Shown: positions 30,485 to 39,411 of the stretch, one piece after another | How the letters are laid out: each line of letters starts with the position of its first letter | Position numbering within the stretch: position 1 is the first letter of the stretch | Translations under genes and position numbers: made by a program | Assembly: GCA_903921325.1 (NCBI GenBank) | Contig: CAIXPL010000035.1 | Location: 60,912 to 124,911 of the forward strand | Origin: an uncultured Pseudomonadota bacterium | GTDB lineage: Bacteria; Pseudomonadota; Gammaproteobacteria; Burkholderiales; SG8-39 | Direction: 5' to 3' | Length of the DNA: 64,000 nt | Notes under the pieces: generated by a model | What the model saw: the letters and a program-made list of their open reading frames with translations, nothing else | Told to the model about the DNA's origin: nothing | The model's database searches: none

Positions 30485-31801
30485 TCAGGTGTAGATGATC
30501 GGCTGAATCACGCTATCGGGCTTGATCGATGGCGCACTTTGGCTGTTGACGATGTCCAGGTCATACGGGAAGGACTTGCCCTTGCGCCATTGCCCACCCA
30601 CCAGCGGCGTGAGACAGACATTACGCACCGGCCCGGTCTTCCACTGGATCGGACCCACCAGCGAGTTGTAGTTGGTCTCGGCAATGGCATCGCGAATCGC
30701 CGCGGCCTCGAGCTTCTTCGCACGCTTGAGCACGTCAATGGCTACCTCAAGCGTGGCGTGCTTGAAGCCCAGCGGCTGGGTCCATTGGCGCTTGGTGACG
30801 CGGGTATATTCGTCGCAGAACTGCTGCGCGGTTTGACCGGTCAGACCGGATTTGAATGGATGATGCGGCGACCACCAGACTTCGGTGGTGAGGTTGACCC
30901 CACGCGGGCCAAGGGCCGCCACCGCTGAGGGAAACAGCACCGCCTTGGCCGGCGTCACCAGCTTCGGGCGAAACCCCTGCTGGCCGCACTGGGTCCAAAA
31001 CGTGGCAAAAGCGGGCGGGGTGAAAATCCCCATGACAATCTCGACATTGGCTTTCTTGAACTGCGCGATTTGCGCCGAGAAGTCATCGGTGGTGGCGGTA
31101 TACAGACCGGCAGTGGTGACGGTGAATCCCATCTTGGCAAACACACCGGGCAATTGCTCATTGGCAGCGATGCCATCGGGGTCGTTCGAGAACAACAAGC
31201 CGAGTGACTTGTTGCTCGGCAACGAGTTCCACATATTGGAGAACACTTCAGCAATGTTCTCAAAGCCCCAGAAGAAGTGATAGGTCCAGTCAAAGCCCTT
31301 TTTGGGGTCGCCTTTGCGACCGAAGAAGTAGGCTTGCCAGGGGTCATCCGAAGTGACACAAGGCACGCCCGCGAGTTCGCACTGATCGGCCACCGGGTTG
31401 ACGGTGTCGGAGGTCGACGAGGCGAGCATGATGTCGACCTTGTCATTGTTGATCAGCTGTGCCGCCACTTCGGCGGCGCGATTCGGGTTCGACTGGCTGT
31501 CCTTGTAGATGATCTGCACCGGATGTTCGGTGCCCGCCACGACGATCCCTTTGCCAAGTGCCTTGCGCACGCCATCCAGAATGAAGGTATCGGCTTCGCC
31601 AAATGCGGCAATCGGTCCGGTCTGCGGACTCACAAAACCAATCTTGATCGGCCGACCGGCCGCCTGGGCTGGCTTGATCATCAGCGCTGGCGCAGCGAGC
31701 GCACTGGCGCCACTCACGGCAAGGGAACGCAATACGCGCCGGCGTCCGATCCCGTCGATCGTCATTAGGTCCGCGGTGTTACGCTCATCTGACTGACTCA
31801 T
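30485..31801 (-). CDS. branched-chain amino acid-type ABC substrate-binding protein (LivK-like) with probable Tat signal
   Basis: GRRRVLRSLAVSGASALAAPALMIKPAQAAGRPIKIGFVSPQTGPIAAFGEADTFILDGVRKAL. Confidence 0.92.
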   Translation of the reverse strand: MSQSDERNTADLMTIDGIGRRRVLRSLAVSGASALAAPALMIKPAQAAGRPIKIGFVSPQTGPIAAFGEADTFILDGVRKALGKGIVVAGTEHPVQIIYKDSQSNPNRAAEVAAQLINNDKVDIMLASSTSDTVNPVADQCELAGVPCVTSDDPWQAYFFGRKGDPKKGFDWTYHFFWGFENIAEVFSNMWNSLPSNKSLGLLFSNDPDGIAANEQLPGVFAKMGFTVTTAGLYTATTDDFSAQIAQFKKANVEIVMGIFTPPAFATFWTQCGQQGFRPKLVTPAKAVLFPSAVAALGPRGVNLTTEVWWSPHHPFKSGLTGQTAQQFCDEYTRVTKRQWTQPLGFKHATLEVAIDVLKRAKKLEAAAIRDAIAETNYNSLVGPIQWKTGPVRNVCLTPLVGGQWRKGKSFPYDLDIVNSQSAPSIKPDSVIQPIIYT

Positions 31802-31906
31802 TGATGTCTCCTCGTGGTGCTGTGTGATCCGGTCTGATGCCGGAGTGATTTACCCGCTGCACGGCATCACCCGATGCAGCGGACAAGACAGGGTTCTCGC
31901 GCGTGC

Positions 31907-33097
31907 TCAAATCACCGGCGAGTTGGTCGGCAGTCCTAACACGACCCGTCCATAGGTCTCCAGATTGGTCGACCAATTGAGCAGACCGTGCATATTGAGT
32001 GCCCGTACATCCCGCGCGGCACGTTGTACCTCGTTTGATTCTGCTAGGGCACTTCCGCCCGAAGCGTAGACCAGCAGTTCGACCGCCTCAAGGCACAAGC
32101 GAACCGCAAACGCGCAGTCCATGCGGGCCTTGGCTCGTCGCGCATAGGGCATCACCGCGTGAGCCCGCGCATACCCTTCAATTTCATCGACCATTGAATG
32201 CAGTACGACATGGGCCGCATCAATGCGGGTTGCCGCCTCGGCCACCTGCGCATGAGTCAGGGCCGAATCAATCTGCGGCTGGTCAAAGGTGTAGGCAATC
32301 AGCCGGCCCGGCAGGCGTTGCTTGAACGCCTCAAGCGCGTGGCGCGCCATCCCCAGCGCCGGGCTGCAAATGAACAGTGCCAGTACCGGCACCGGCGCGC
32401 TGTAGTACAGATCACTCGAATGCAGCCCTGCGCCCGGCGAGTGACCCTCGCCCGCCTGCGGCAAGGAGAGGAAGCGATGCGCAGGCACCAGAACATCCTT
32501 GGCCACCACGCTGTTGCTGCCGCTGCCTGTCAGACCGGCTGCGTACCAGTCATCTTTTACTTCCAATGCACTGGCGGGCACCAGAAACACGCCCGAATCG
32601 GGCACCGTCGCAGCCGGATCCTCTATATGCGCGCCCAGCAGCACCCATTGCGCTTGGTGTACGCCAGAACAAAATGGCCAGAACCCGCTCAGTCGATACC
32701 CATCAGCCGTGCGCATGGCGCGCCCACGCGGGCCGATGACGGCGGACACAAGCGTATCGGGATCGCTGGCATAGACATCGTCCTGCGCCCTGGCATCGAA
32801 CAGGCCGAGCAGCCATTCGTGGGCCTGGTAGACCCCGAGGCACCAGCCGGTTGAACCACAGCCCTGGGCAATGGCCGCCACCACGTCGATATGCGTATGC
32901 AGGCTTTGCTCCAGGCCGCCAGAGCGGCGCGCCTGCAGCACCCGATTGAGTCCTTCCCGTTTGAGCAGCTCGACATTGTCGCTGAGCACCCGGCGCGCGG
33001 CGATGGTCTCACCGGCACGCGCGGCCAGTTGCGGCGCCAGCGCCCGCGCGCGCTCAACCCACTGCCCCCCCGTCGCTGCGCCCGTCCCCTCAGCCAT
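31907..33097 (-). CDS. acyl-CoA dehydrogenase-fold flavoprotein (HsaA-like monooxygenase), paralog of 25841-26995
   Basis: RRVLSDNVELLKREGLNRVLQARRSGGLEQSLHTHIDVVAAIAQGCGSTGWCLGVYQAHEWLLG...GYRLSGFWPFCSGVHQAQWVLLGA. Confidence 0.9.
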   Translation of the reverse strand: MAEGTGAATGGQWVERARALAPQLAARAGETIAARRVLSDNVELLKREGLNRVLQARRSGGLEQSLHTHIDVVAAIAQGCGSTGWCLGVYQAHEWLLGLFDARAQDDVYASDPDTLVSAVIGPRGRAMRTADGYRLSGFWPFCSGVHQAQWVLLGAHIEDPAATVPDSGVFLVPASALEVKDDWYAAGLTGSGSNSVVAKDVLVPAHRFLSLPQAGEGHSPGAGLHSSDLYYSAPVPVLALFICSPALGMARHALEAFKQRLPGRLIAYTFDQPQIDSALTHAQVAEAATRIDAAHVVLHSMVDEIEGYARAHAVMPYARRAKARMDCAFAVRLCLEAVELLVYASGGSALAESNEVQRAARDVRALNMHGLLNWSTNLETYGRVVLGLPTNSPVI

Positions 33098-33285
33098 TGC
33101 GTCTCCCCTTTACCAACACGCTTTTTTTGTTCATTTGATTGTAGAGCATTCCCACGCGCATCGGCACCGGGCCACAACGACGGCAGCGCGCTCGCTCGAC
33201 CGCGCGAGTGACCGGTGCGTCGCGCCGCCTGAGGTTAGAATCAAGGCTTGGCATGTGCGCGAATGAACGAAGGAACAGGAGACCG

Positions 33286-34302
33286 ATGCAAGTGTTAGCG
33301 ACCAGGGCCGCTTGTCTTCGTTTCATTGTCACCGCGCCTGCACGGTTGATCATCGCATGCGCATTGGCAAACCTGCTGCTGGGCGCCGCCCCGGCGCACG
33401 CGCAGGCCTGGCCCAGCAAGCCGATTCGCATCGTGGTACCGACCTCACCGGGAGGCATCACCGATGTGGTGACCCGGCTGTTTGCGCCGGCACTGTCGGC
33501 CCATTTGGGCCAGCCGATCGTGATTGAGAATCGCCCCGGTGGCGACAACGTGATTGGCACCCACTATGTTGCACGTACCCCACCGGATGGCTACACCCTG
33601 CTGGCCGTGTTCGACAATTTTCCGATCAACCAGTTGCTGCGTCACGATGTGCCCTATGACGCGCGGCGCGATTTCGCGCCGATATCACTGTTGATCACCG
33701 GTGCCCAGGTCCTTATCGTTCCAGCCAATTCCCCAACGCGTGATCTGGCCGCGTTCCTCACGACCATGCGTACCCGCGGCAGTGAAGGCAACTACGCTAC
33801 CGCCGGTGTCGGATCATCGAGTCACCTGGGTGCCGAACTGCTCAAACTCGAATCGGGCATTGCCCCGGTGGCAATCCACATGAAGGGCGGTGCGCCCGCA
33901 ATGGGCGAACTGGTCGCCGGCCGGGTCGACATGATGATGATCAGCCTGGGCGGTATCGCATCGGTGCAGATCAATGCCGGGCGTGTGCTGCCATTGGCCT
34001 TTGCATCACCCAAACGGCATCCGGACTACCCTCAGGTCCCGGTTCTCGCCGAGCGTTTTCCAGGGTTTGCCACGGGCGCATGGATGGGGTTGGTTGCGCC
34101 AGCCGGAACCCCGAGTGCCGTGGTACAAAGAGTCTATGCAGCCGTCGAGGCAGCGAGCAAGGATCCGGAGGTTCGCAACCGCCTTGCCGCCCAGCAATTT
34201 GACATCGTTGGCAGCACGCCGGAGGCCTTTGGTCACTGGATCGTGGCCGAACATGACAAATGGGAACGGGTGATTCGCCTGCAGCACATCAGCGCCGAAT
34301 AG
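33286..34302 (+). CDS. Bug-type tripartite tricarboxylate transporter substrate-binding protein
   Basis: AWPSKPIRIVVPTSPGGITDVVTRLFAPALSAHLGQPIVIENRPGGDNVIGTHYVARTPPDGYTLLAVF. Confidence 0.94.
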   Translation: MQVLATRAACLRFIVTAPARLIIACALANLLLGAAPAHAQAWPSKPIRIVVPTSPGGITDVVTRLFAPALSAHLGQPIVIENRPGGDNVIGTHYVARTPPDGYTLLAVFDNFPINQLLRHDVPYDARRDFAPISLLITGAQVLIVPANSPTRDLAAFLTTMRTRGSEGNYATAGVGSSSHLGAELLKLESGIAPVAIHMKGGAPAMGELVAGRVDMMMISLGGIASVQINAGRVLPLAFASPKRHPDYPQVPVLAERFPGFATGAWMGLVAPAGTPSAVVQRVYAAVEAASKDPEVRNRLAAQQFDIVGSTPEAFGHWIVAEHDKWERVIRLQHISAE

Positions 34303-34357
34303 AGATAGCACGAGCACGACTGAATCGTTAACACTGCAACAATCTTTGGAGCCCGGC

Positions 34358-35476
34358 ATGTTTGATTTTTTCTTTCCAACGCATCCCTTTGGTGGCCAGA
34401 CACTCAGGCTGGTCGCCCAATCAACACAGGGCGGCGGCGACGTGTTCGATATCGCGCGCACCTGCGCGCGTATTGAACAGGGTGACAAGGATGGCTGGGA
34501 AAGGGAGTGGCTGAAGACCGCCCATGCCACCGAGGCACGGGCCCGCGCAGCGCTCGCCGCAGGCGACCTGCTCACCGCGAAGAACTATTTCTATCACGCC
34601 AATCAGTACTTTCGCATGTCTGACGTGTTCCTCACCTATGCGCAAAATGAGCGCAAGGCCGAGCGCTTCGCCAAAGCGCAATCACTGTTTCGCGAAGGTG
34701 CCAAGCTTGCCAGCCCGAAGATCGAGACCATCCAGGTGCGCAATGGCAATGAGACCTATGACGGCTACTTCTGCCATCCCAACAATCCCGCGCCCGGACG
34801 CTGGCCGGCCATCCTGTTCATCGCCGGGGCCGACGCCTACGCCGAGGAAGTCTACTTTTCAAGCAAGCCGTTTATCGATCGCGGCATCGCCGTGTTGCAC
34901 GTCGATGGCCCCGGCCGCGGTTCATCGATTTACCTGAAGGGCTATCCGACCCGGGCGGACTATGAAGTACCCGGCAAGGCCTCGTTTGACTACTTGTTCT
35001 CGCGACCCGAGATCGACCCGGATCGCGTCGGACTGGTCGGGATCAGCATGGCGGGCTACTACGCACCCCGTGTTGCGGCGTTCGAGAAGCGCATTCGCGC
35101 CCTGGTGGGCTGGAGTGGCTGCTACAGCATCCTCGATGATCTGTATGACTTCTGCGGACATCTGCAACCGACATGCCAGCGACTGCTTGGCGGAGTGAGT
35201 CACGAAGAAGCGCGCAAGCGCCTGGCCGCGTTCACCATGGAAGGCATTGCACAGAACATCACCTGCCCGACGCTGATCTCGCATGGCGACAAGGACACGC
35301 TGATGTCGGTCGCAGGTGCCCGGCGCCTGTTCGAGGAAATCGGTGCCACCGACAAGACGCTGCGCATCTACGATGAGAACGATGACGGCGGACGCATTCA
35401 TTGCAGCCATGACTACTGGGGCCACAACGTTCCCTTCATGGCTGACTGGCTGGTGTCGCGTCTGGCGCCACGCTGA
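34358..35476 (+). CDS. alpha/beta hydrolase with N-terminal helical cap, resembling 2,6-dihydropseudooxynicotine hydrolase / FrsA group
   Basis: Helical N-terminal domain then GYFCHPNNPAPGRWPAILFIAGADAYAEEVYF...VGLVGISMAGYYAPRVAAFEKRIRALVGWSGCY...CPTLISHGDKD. Confidence 0.85.
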   Translation: MFDFFFPTHPFGGQTLRLVAQSTQGGGDVFDIARTCARIEQGDKDGWEREWLKTAHATEARARAALAAGDLLTAKNYFYHANQYFRMSDVFLTYAQNERKAERFAKAQSLFREGAKLASPKIETIQVRNGNETYDGYFCHPNNPAPGRWPAILFIAGADAYAEEVYFSSKPFIDRGIAVLHVDGPGRGSSIYLKGYPTRADYEVPGKASFDYLFSRPEIDPDRVGLVGISMAGYYAPRVAAFEKRIRALVGWSGCYSILDDLYDFCGHLQPTCQRLLGGVSHEEARKRLAAFTMEGIAQNITCPTLISHGDKDTLMSVAGARRLFEEIGATDKTLRIYDENDDGGRIHCSHDYWGHNVPFMADWLVSRLAPR

Positions 35477-35560
35477 GCCAAGTGCTGCGACACTCGATGA
35501 GCAGAACAATCACAGGTCGCCGATCGGCGACCAGCGATACGCCGCTCGCTCGTCGCAGCG

Positions 35561-35609
35561 ACAACTGACAACTGACAACTGACAACTGATAACTGATAAC
35601 TGATAACCC
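35561..35609. repeat. 7-bp tandem repeat x7 (acaactg/ataactg)
   Basis: acaactg x4, ataactg x2, ataaccc. Confidence 0.95.
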
Positions 35610-35641
35610 ATTTTTTACTTTATTCGACCGAAGGAAGCTCC

Positions 35642-36538
35642 ATGAAAATTTGTCATTACCATGATCGGCGTGCTGGTGTGATCGACGAAGAACAGGTCTG
35701 GCCGCTGGGCGATGCGCTCGTCAATTACGGTTTGCTGCAGCCTCGCCACACCATGCTCGAGGTGATTGAGCTACTCGCCAACGACCCACGGGCCATGGAC
35801 ATTGCCCGTGACACCCAGACTCTGGGCTCACCAAAGCCTCTGGCCGATGTCAAATTGCTGGCTCCTATCACCAATCCCCCCTCGATCTGGGCGGCGGCCG
35901 CCAACTACCACGCTCACCAGGCCGAAATGAAGGAACGGGTCGGCTCCTATGATCGTGCCGAACTGAGCGCCGATGATCTGATGGCCGAGTTCTTTTTGAA
36001 GCCAACCTCCTCGATCATCGGACCCGGCGGCCCGGTCGTGCTGCCGCGCATCTCCAAGCATGTTGATTTCGAATGCGAGCTTGCGGCCATCATCGGCAAG
36101 CCGGCGCGTTACGCCACCGAAGACAATGCGCTCGATCACGTGTTTGGGTATCTGCTGTGCTGGGATTTCAGTCAGCGTGACCCGTGGGCGCGCGGACGCC
36201 ATAACACGCGCAACATTCGCAAAGGCTTTGACACGTTCACTGGCCTGGGCCCCTATATCGTGACCCGCGACGAAATCGCCGAACCGCAGGATCTGCATAT
36301 CCGCGTCGAGCAAAACGGCAAACTGGTCATGGAGGCACACACCGCCGACATGATCTGCGGCCTGCGTCAACACATCCGCTTCCTGTCTGAAGTGTTGACG
36401 CTACGCACCGGTGATGTGCTCACCACCGGTACACCGGCCGGCGTTTCGCAGCTTGCCCCCGGCGACACCCTCAAAGGCAGCATCACGGGCCTGGGTGAGA
36501 TGGAAATCGGCGTGGTCGGCGATCCACGCGACGCCTGA
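35642..36538 (+). CDS. fumarylacetoacetate hydrolase family protein
   Basis: IWAAAANYHAHQAEM...VDFECELAAIIGKPARY...GYLLCWDFSQRDPW...GDVLTTGTPAGVSQLAPGDTLKGSITGLGEMEIGVV. Confidence 0.93.
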   Translation: MKICHYHDRRAGVIDEEQVWPLGDALVNYGLLQPRHTMLEVIELLANDPRAMDIARDTQTLGSPKPLADVKLLAPITNPPSIWAAAANYHAHQAEMKERVGSYDRAELSADDLMAEFFLKPTSSIIGPGGPVVLPRISKHVDFECELAAIIGKPARYATEDNALDHVFGYLLCWDFSQRDPWARGRHNTRNIRKGFDTFTGLGPYIVTRDEIAEPQDLHIRVEQNGKLVMEAHTADMICGLRQHIRFLSEVLTLRTGDVLTTGTPAGVSQLAPGDTLKGSITGLGEMEIGVVGDPRDA

Positions 36539-36555
36539 GCGTTTCATCGGCTCGT

Positions 36556-36588
36556 GATGTCGTGCCGGCCTGTGGCCGGCACGACATC
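36556..36588. terminator. strong symmetrical hairpin between convergent genes, candidate bidirectional terminator
   Basis: gatgtcgtgccggcc-tgt-ggccggcacgacatc: perfect 15-bp stem with 3-nt loop; no T-tract. Confidence 0.65.
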
Positions 36589-36674
36589 AGTGGAGATCAG
36601 TCAGACAAGCAGCGACGACTGCGCGTCGGCGACATCAGCATTGATCAGTTGCAGCGTGTCGGCGTTTGATGGGA

Positions 36675-37043
36675 TCAATCCGCCAGGAACGCGCCGGGCT
36701 GAAACAACTCCACGGTCGTGCCGTCCGGATCACGAACGTAGACGGTGAGCCCGTAGATGCCGTCGTGCAGACCCTGACGAAAGCTCACGCCAGCTGCCTC
36801 ACAGCGATGGGCTAGATCGCGCACATCGGTCACGCTGAATGCCAGGTGGTCGATCTGCAAGGGTTCGCCCGGCCCACCCGTGGTGAGCGCCAGCCCCTGG
36901 TTGAAGGGCACAAACGGGCGTCCATCGGCCAGTGGCTTCGCGTTGCGAACAGTGAATCCCAGCGTGTCTCGATAGAAGCGACACGATGACTCGATGTCCT
37001 GCACCTGCAGCAGCAGGTGGGCAAACGCAGCGTGCCCGCTCAT
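36675..37043 (-). CDS. VOC/glyoxalase family protein
   Basis: AFAHLLLQVQDIESSCRFYRDTLGFTV...IDHLAFSVTDVRDLAHRCEAAGVSF...YGLTVYVRDPDGTTVELFQP. Confidence 0.92.
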   Translation of the reverse strand: MSGHAAFAHLLLQVQDIESSCRFYRDTLGFTVRNAKPLADGRPFVPFNQGLALTTGGPGEPLQIDHLAFSVTDVRDLAHRCEAAGVSFRQGLHDGIYGLTVYVRDPDGTTVELFQPGAFLAD

Positions 37044-37360
37044 CGCGCGCCGCCAGTGCCTGGGGACCGAGCGCCCGCGGCTGAATCCGGTTTGATCGAT
37101 TGCAGTTCAGGTTCGCTCACTGCCCGGCCGGATTCATTCAGTGCCGTCCCGGGGTCAACCGGCACAGGATCGGGTTCATTGTCGATACCCAACCGCCCGG
37201 CACGTCCCCAGGAGTCCTTGGGCACATCCTGGATGATCACATGCAGATGATCGGGTTTGCAGTCGGCGTGATCGATCATCGCCTGAGTGATGGCGGCCAC
37301 CAGCCGCCGCTTTTGCTCAACAGTGCGACCCGACCACAATTGCACAGTCACCACGGGCAT
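37040..37360 (-). CDS. 4-oxalocrotonate tautomerase family protein with repeat-derived C-terminal extension
   Basis: MPVVTVQLWSGRTVEQKRRLVAAITQAMIDHADCKPDHLHVIIQDVPKDSWGRAGRLG followed by ~45 extra residues. Confidence 0.9.
   Translation of the reverse strand: MPVVTVQLWSGRTVEQKRRLVAAITQAMIDHADCKPDHLHVIIQDVPKDSWGRAGRLGIDNEPDPVPVDPGTALNESGRAVSEPELQSIKPDSAAGARSPGTGGAR
37055..37180. repeat. degenerate 21-bp tandem repeat forming the 4-OT C-terminal tail
   Basis: 7-aa units NEPDPVP/VDPGTAL/NESGRAV/SEPELQS/IKPDSAA/GARSPGT. Confidence 0.55.
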
Positions 37361-37378
37361 GCGATTAGTCCTTTAAAA

Positions 37379-37459
37379 CCATCCTGATTCGGGGACAACG
37401 CCCAATCATGCTGATTTGGAAGCAATGACCAATCATACTGATTCGGGGGCCATGCCCAA
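37379..37459. repeat. 27-bp tandem repeat x3 spanning the last codons and stop of the DpaA-like gene
   Basis: Gene strand: ttgggcatggcccccgaatcagtatga / ttggtcattgcttccaaatcagcatga / ttgggcgttgtccccgaatcaggatgg. Confidence 0.9.
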
Positions 37460-38335
37460 TATCGCCTCGATCCGCGGCCGGATGCCACTCCATTGACTGC
37501 GCCCGACCGTCACCGGAGCACGCGAACCCATGCCCCGCGCCCAGATAAATCGAAGTCCAAGGGATTTGGCGATTTCACGATCAATTCCGCCAGGCGGTGC
37601 TGCCAGATCGACCAACAGGGCATGCGCAGGCAGTGCTCCGAGTACCGCGGGGCCGACCAGCTGATGTGGCACCGAGGAGATCAGGATATCGAGTCGAGCG
37701 GCCTCTTTCTCGAGCGCCTCGAGCGAATAGCTCTGCGCCCCGGCAGCATAGGCCTCTGCCCGCTGCACTTTGTTACGCGCAAATACCGAGACACGGGCGC
37801 CCAGCGCAATGAGGGTGCGGGTAACAAGGAACCCGATCGTGCCCTGCCCCACCACACCGATTTGCGCCTGATGAATGGTGAAATCGGTGTTCTCTATGAT
37901 TACCCGCAACATGCCCTCGACAATGGCAGGCCCGCGCAGCAGCATCAGATCCTTGTCCCATTCATATTCATGAAACGTGATGCCCAGGTCCTGCGCGGCG
38001 GTTTTCAGGTGCGCATCGGCCCAGCCCAGAATGATGGCGCGTGGTTCGCGCATCGCCACCAACATATCGCGGGTCGGAATGATCCGCTCGGTGAGAGCCT
38101 GCGCAAACAAGGCCCCGTCAGGCGCAATGCCCGGAATCGGAAAAAGCGCCACATGCGCACCGCTGAGCGCCGCTGCCGCAGTGTCGGCATGCACCACACC
38201 CTGTATGCCCGCATCGGGCCAGGGGAATCCATAGGCCTGTACCCGCGCGCCGGTCAGTGCCGCCTGACGCGCAATTTCCTGTTCCCTACGATCACCGCCT
38301 ACCACCGCGATGGTGCATGCCTGCCAATCCATCAA
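37433..38335 (-). CDS. dipicolinate synthase subunit A (DpaA/SpoVFA)-like NAD(P)-binding protein
   Basis: IAVVGGDRREQEIARQAALTGARVQAYGFP; PAIVEGMLRVIIENTDFTIHQAQIGVVGQGTIGFLVTRTLIALGARVSVFARNKVQRAEA; LLVDLAAPPGGID. Confidence 0.88.
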   Translation of the reverse strand: MMDWQACTIAVVGGDRREQEIARQAALTGARVQAYGFPWPDAGIQGVVHADTAAAALSGAHVALFPIPGIAPDGALFAQALTERIIPTRDMLVAMREPRAIILGWADAHLKTAAQDLGITFHEYEWDKDLMLLRGPAIVEGMLRVIIENTDFTIHQAQIGVVGQGTIGFLVTRTLIALGARVSVFARNKVQRAEAYAAGAQSYSLEALEKEAARLDILISSVPHQLVGPAVLGALPAHALLVDLAAPPGGIDREIAKSLGLRFIWARGMGSRAPVTVGRSQWSGIRPRIEAILGMAPESV

Positions 38336-38393
38336 TCAAATCCTCTCAGCGGCGCTCATTGCAGGGCGCACATTGTCGATTGTAGGGCCTGGC

Positions 38394-39374
38394 TCATTGC
38401 GCCTTGATACCGGCTACTTTTACCACCTGCGCCCAGCGCTCGTAGTCTGCGTGGACAAATTTCTTCAAGGTAGCCAAATCCATCGGCATCGGTTCGGCCC
38501 CCTGTTTTGCGAGTGTCTCGCGAACGTCGGCCTTCACCACAAGTCGATTCACCTCGGTGTTGATGCGCTGAAGAATGGCCAATGGGGTCTGTGCCGGCGC
38601 AAGCAGAAGATTCCAGATGAACACGTCATAGTCCGGATAGCCCGATTCTGCGATCGTGGGCAGCTCGGGCGCAGCAATCGATCGCCGCGCTGAGGTGGTG
38701 GCAATGAGTCGCAAGCGCCCTGCCCGCGCATGCGGCATCACGGTCGGTGCGGCGGCAAACATCACCCCGACCCGCCCGCCCACCACATCATTGACACCCG
38801 GTGTGCCGCCCTTGTATTGAATAGGCACCATGCGAAACCCGGCCTGCATCATGAGCAACTCTGCGCCCATGTGTGCCGGTGAGCCATCGCCCCCCGATGC
38901 ATAGTCAAGGTCGCCCTTTTTTGCACGCGCGTAGGCGATCAGTTCCTGCAGTGTGTTGACCGGCACCACGGTGGGGTTCACAAAGAGAAACATCGGGTTG
39001 ACTGACAGCATGGCCACTGGCACCAGATCGGTGAGCGGATCCCAGTCGAGTTTGAACAGCAAGGGGTTGGTCGTGATATTGGCACTGCTGCCGACAGTGA
39101 AGCTGTAGCCATCGGCAGGCCCACGGGCGACCTGCTCAGCACCGATATTGCCGTTGGCCCCCGGCCGATTTTCGATCACGATCGGCTGACCGAGCGCATC
39201 GGAGAGCTGCTGCCCCACCACACGTGCAGCCAGATCGGCGCCACCTGCGGCCGGAAAGGGCACCATCCACTTTTGCGATCGCACGGGCCAGGTCTGCGCG
39301 ATCGCCGTGCTGACACCGAGCAGAACGGCAAGCGCGCATGCCGCGACAATCCGTTGACGTAACACTGCACTCAT
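38394..39374 (-). CDS. Bug-type tripartite tricarboxylate transporter substrate-binding protein
   Basis: WMVPFPAAGGADLAARVVGQQLSDALGQPIVIENRPGANGNIGAEQVARGPADGYSFTVG. Confidence 0.94.
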   Translation of the reverse strand: MSAVLRQRIVAACALAVLLGVSTAIAQTWPVRSQKWMVPFPAAGGADLAARVVGQQLSDALGQPIVIENRPGANGNIGAEQVARGPADGYSFTVGSSANITTNPLLFKLDWDPLTDLVPVAMLSVNPMFLFVNPTVVPVNTLQELIAYARAKKGDLDYASGGDGSPAHMGAELLMMQAGFRMVPIQYKGGTPGVNDVVGGRVGVMFAAAPTVMPHARAGRLRLIATTSARRSIAAPELPTIAESGYPDYDVFIWNLLLAPAQTPLAILQRINTEVNRLVVKADVRETLAKQGAEPMPMDLATLKKFVHADYERWAQVVKVAGIKAQ

Positions 39375-39411
39375 CGAAGTCTCCTCACGATCCTTGTTTG
39401 CCCTGCCGCGC

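Noticed and set aside
37433-38335. Evidence of sporulation from a DpaA-like gene
   Set aside because: No DpaB or other sporulation genes seen; core gene order points to a Gram-negative Betaproteobacterium.
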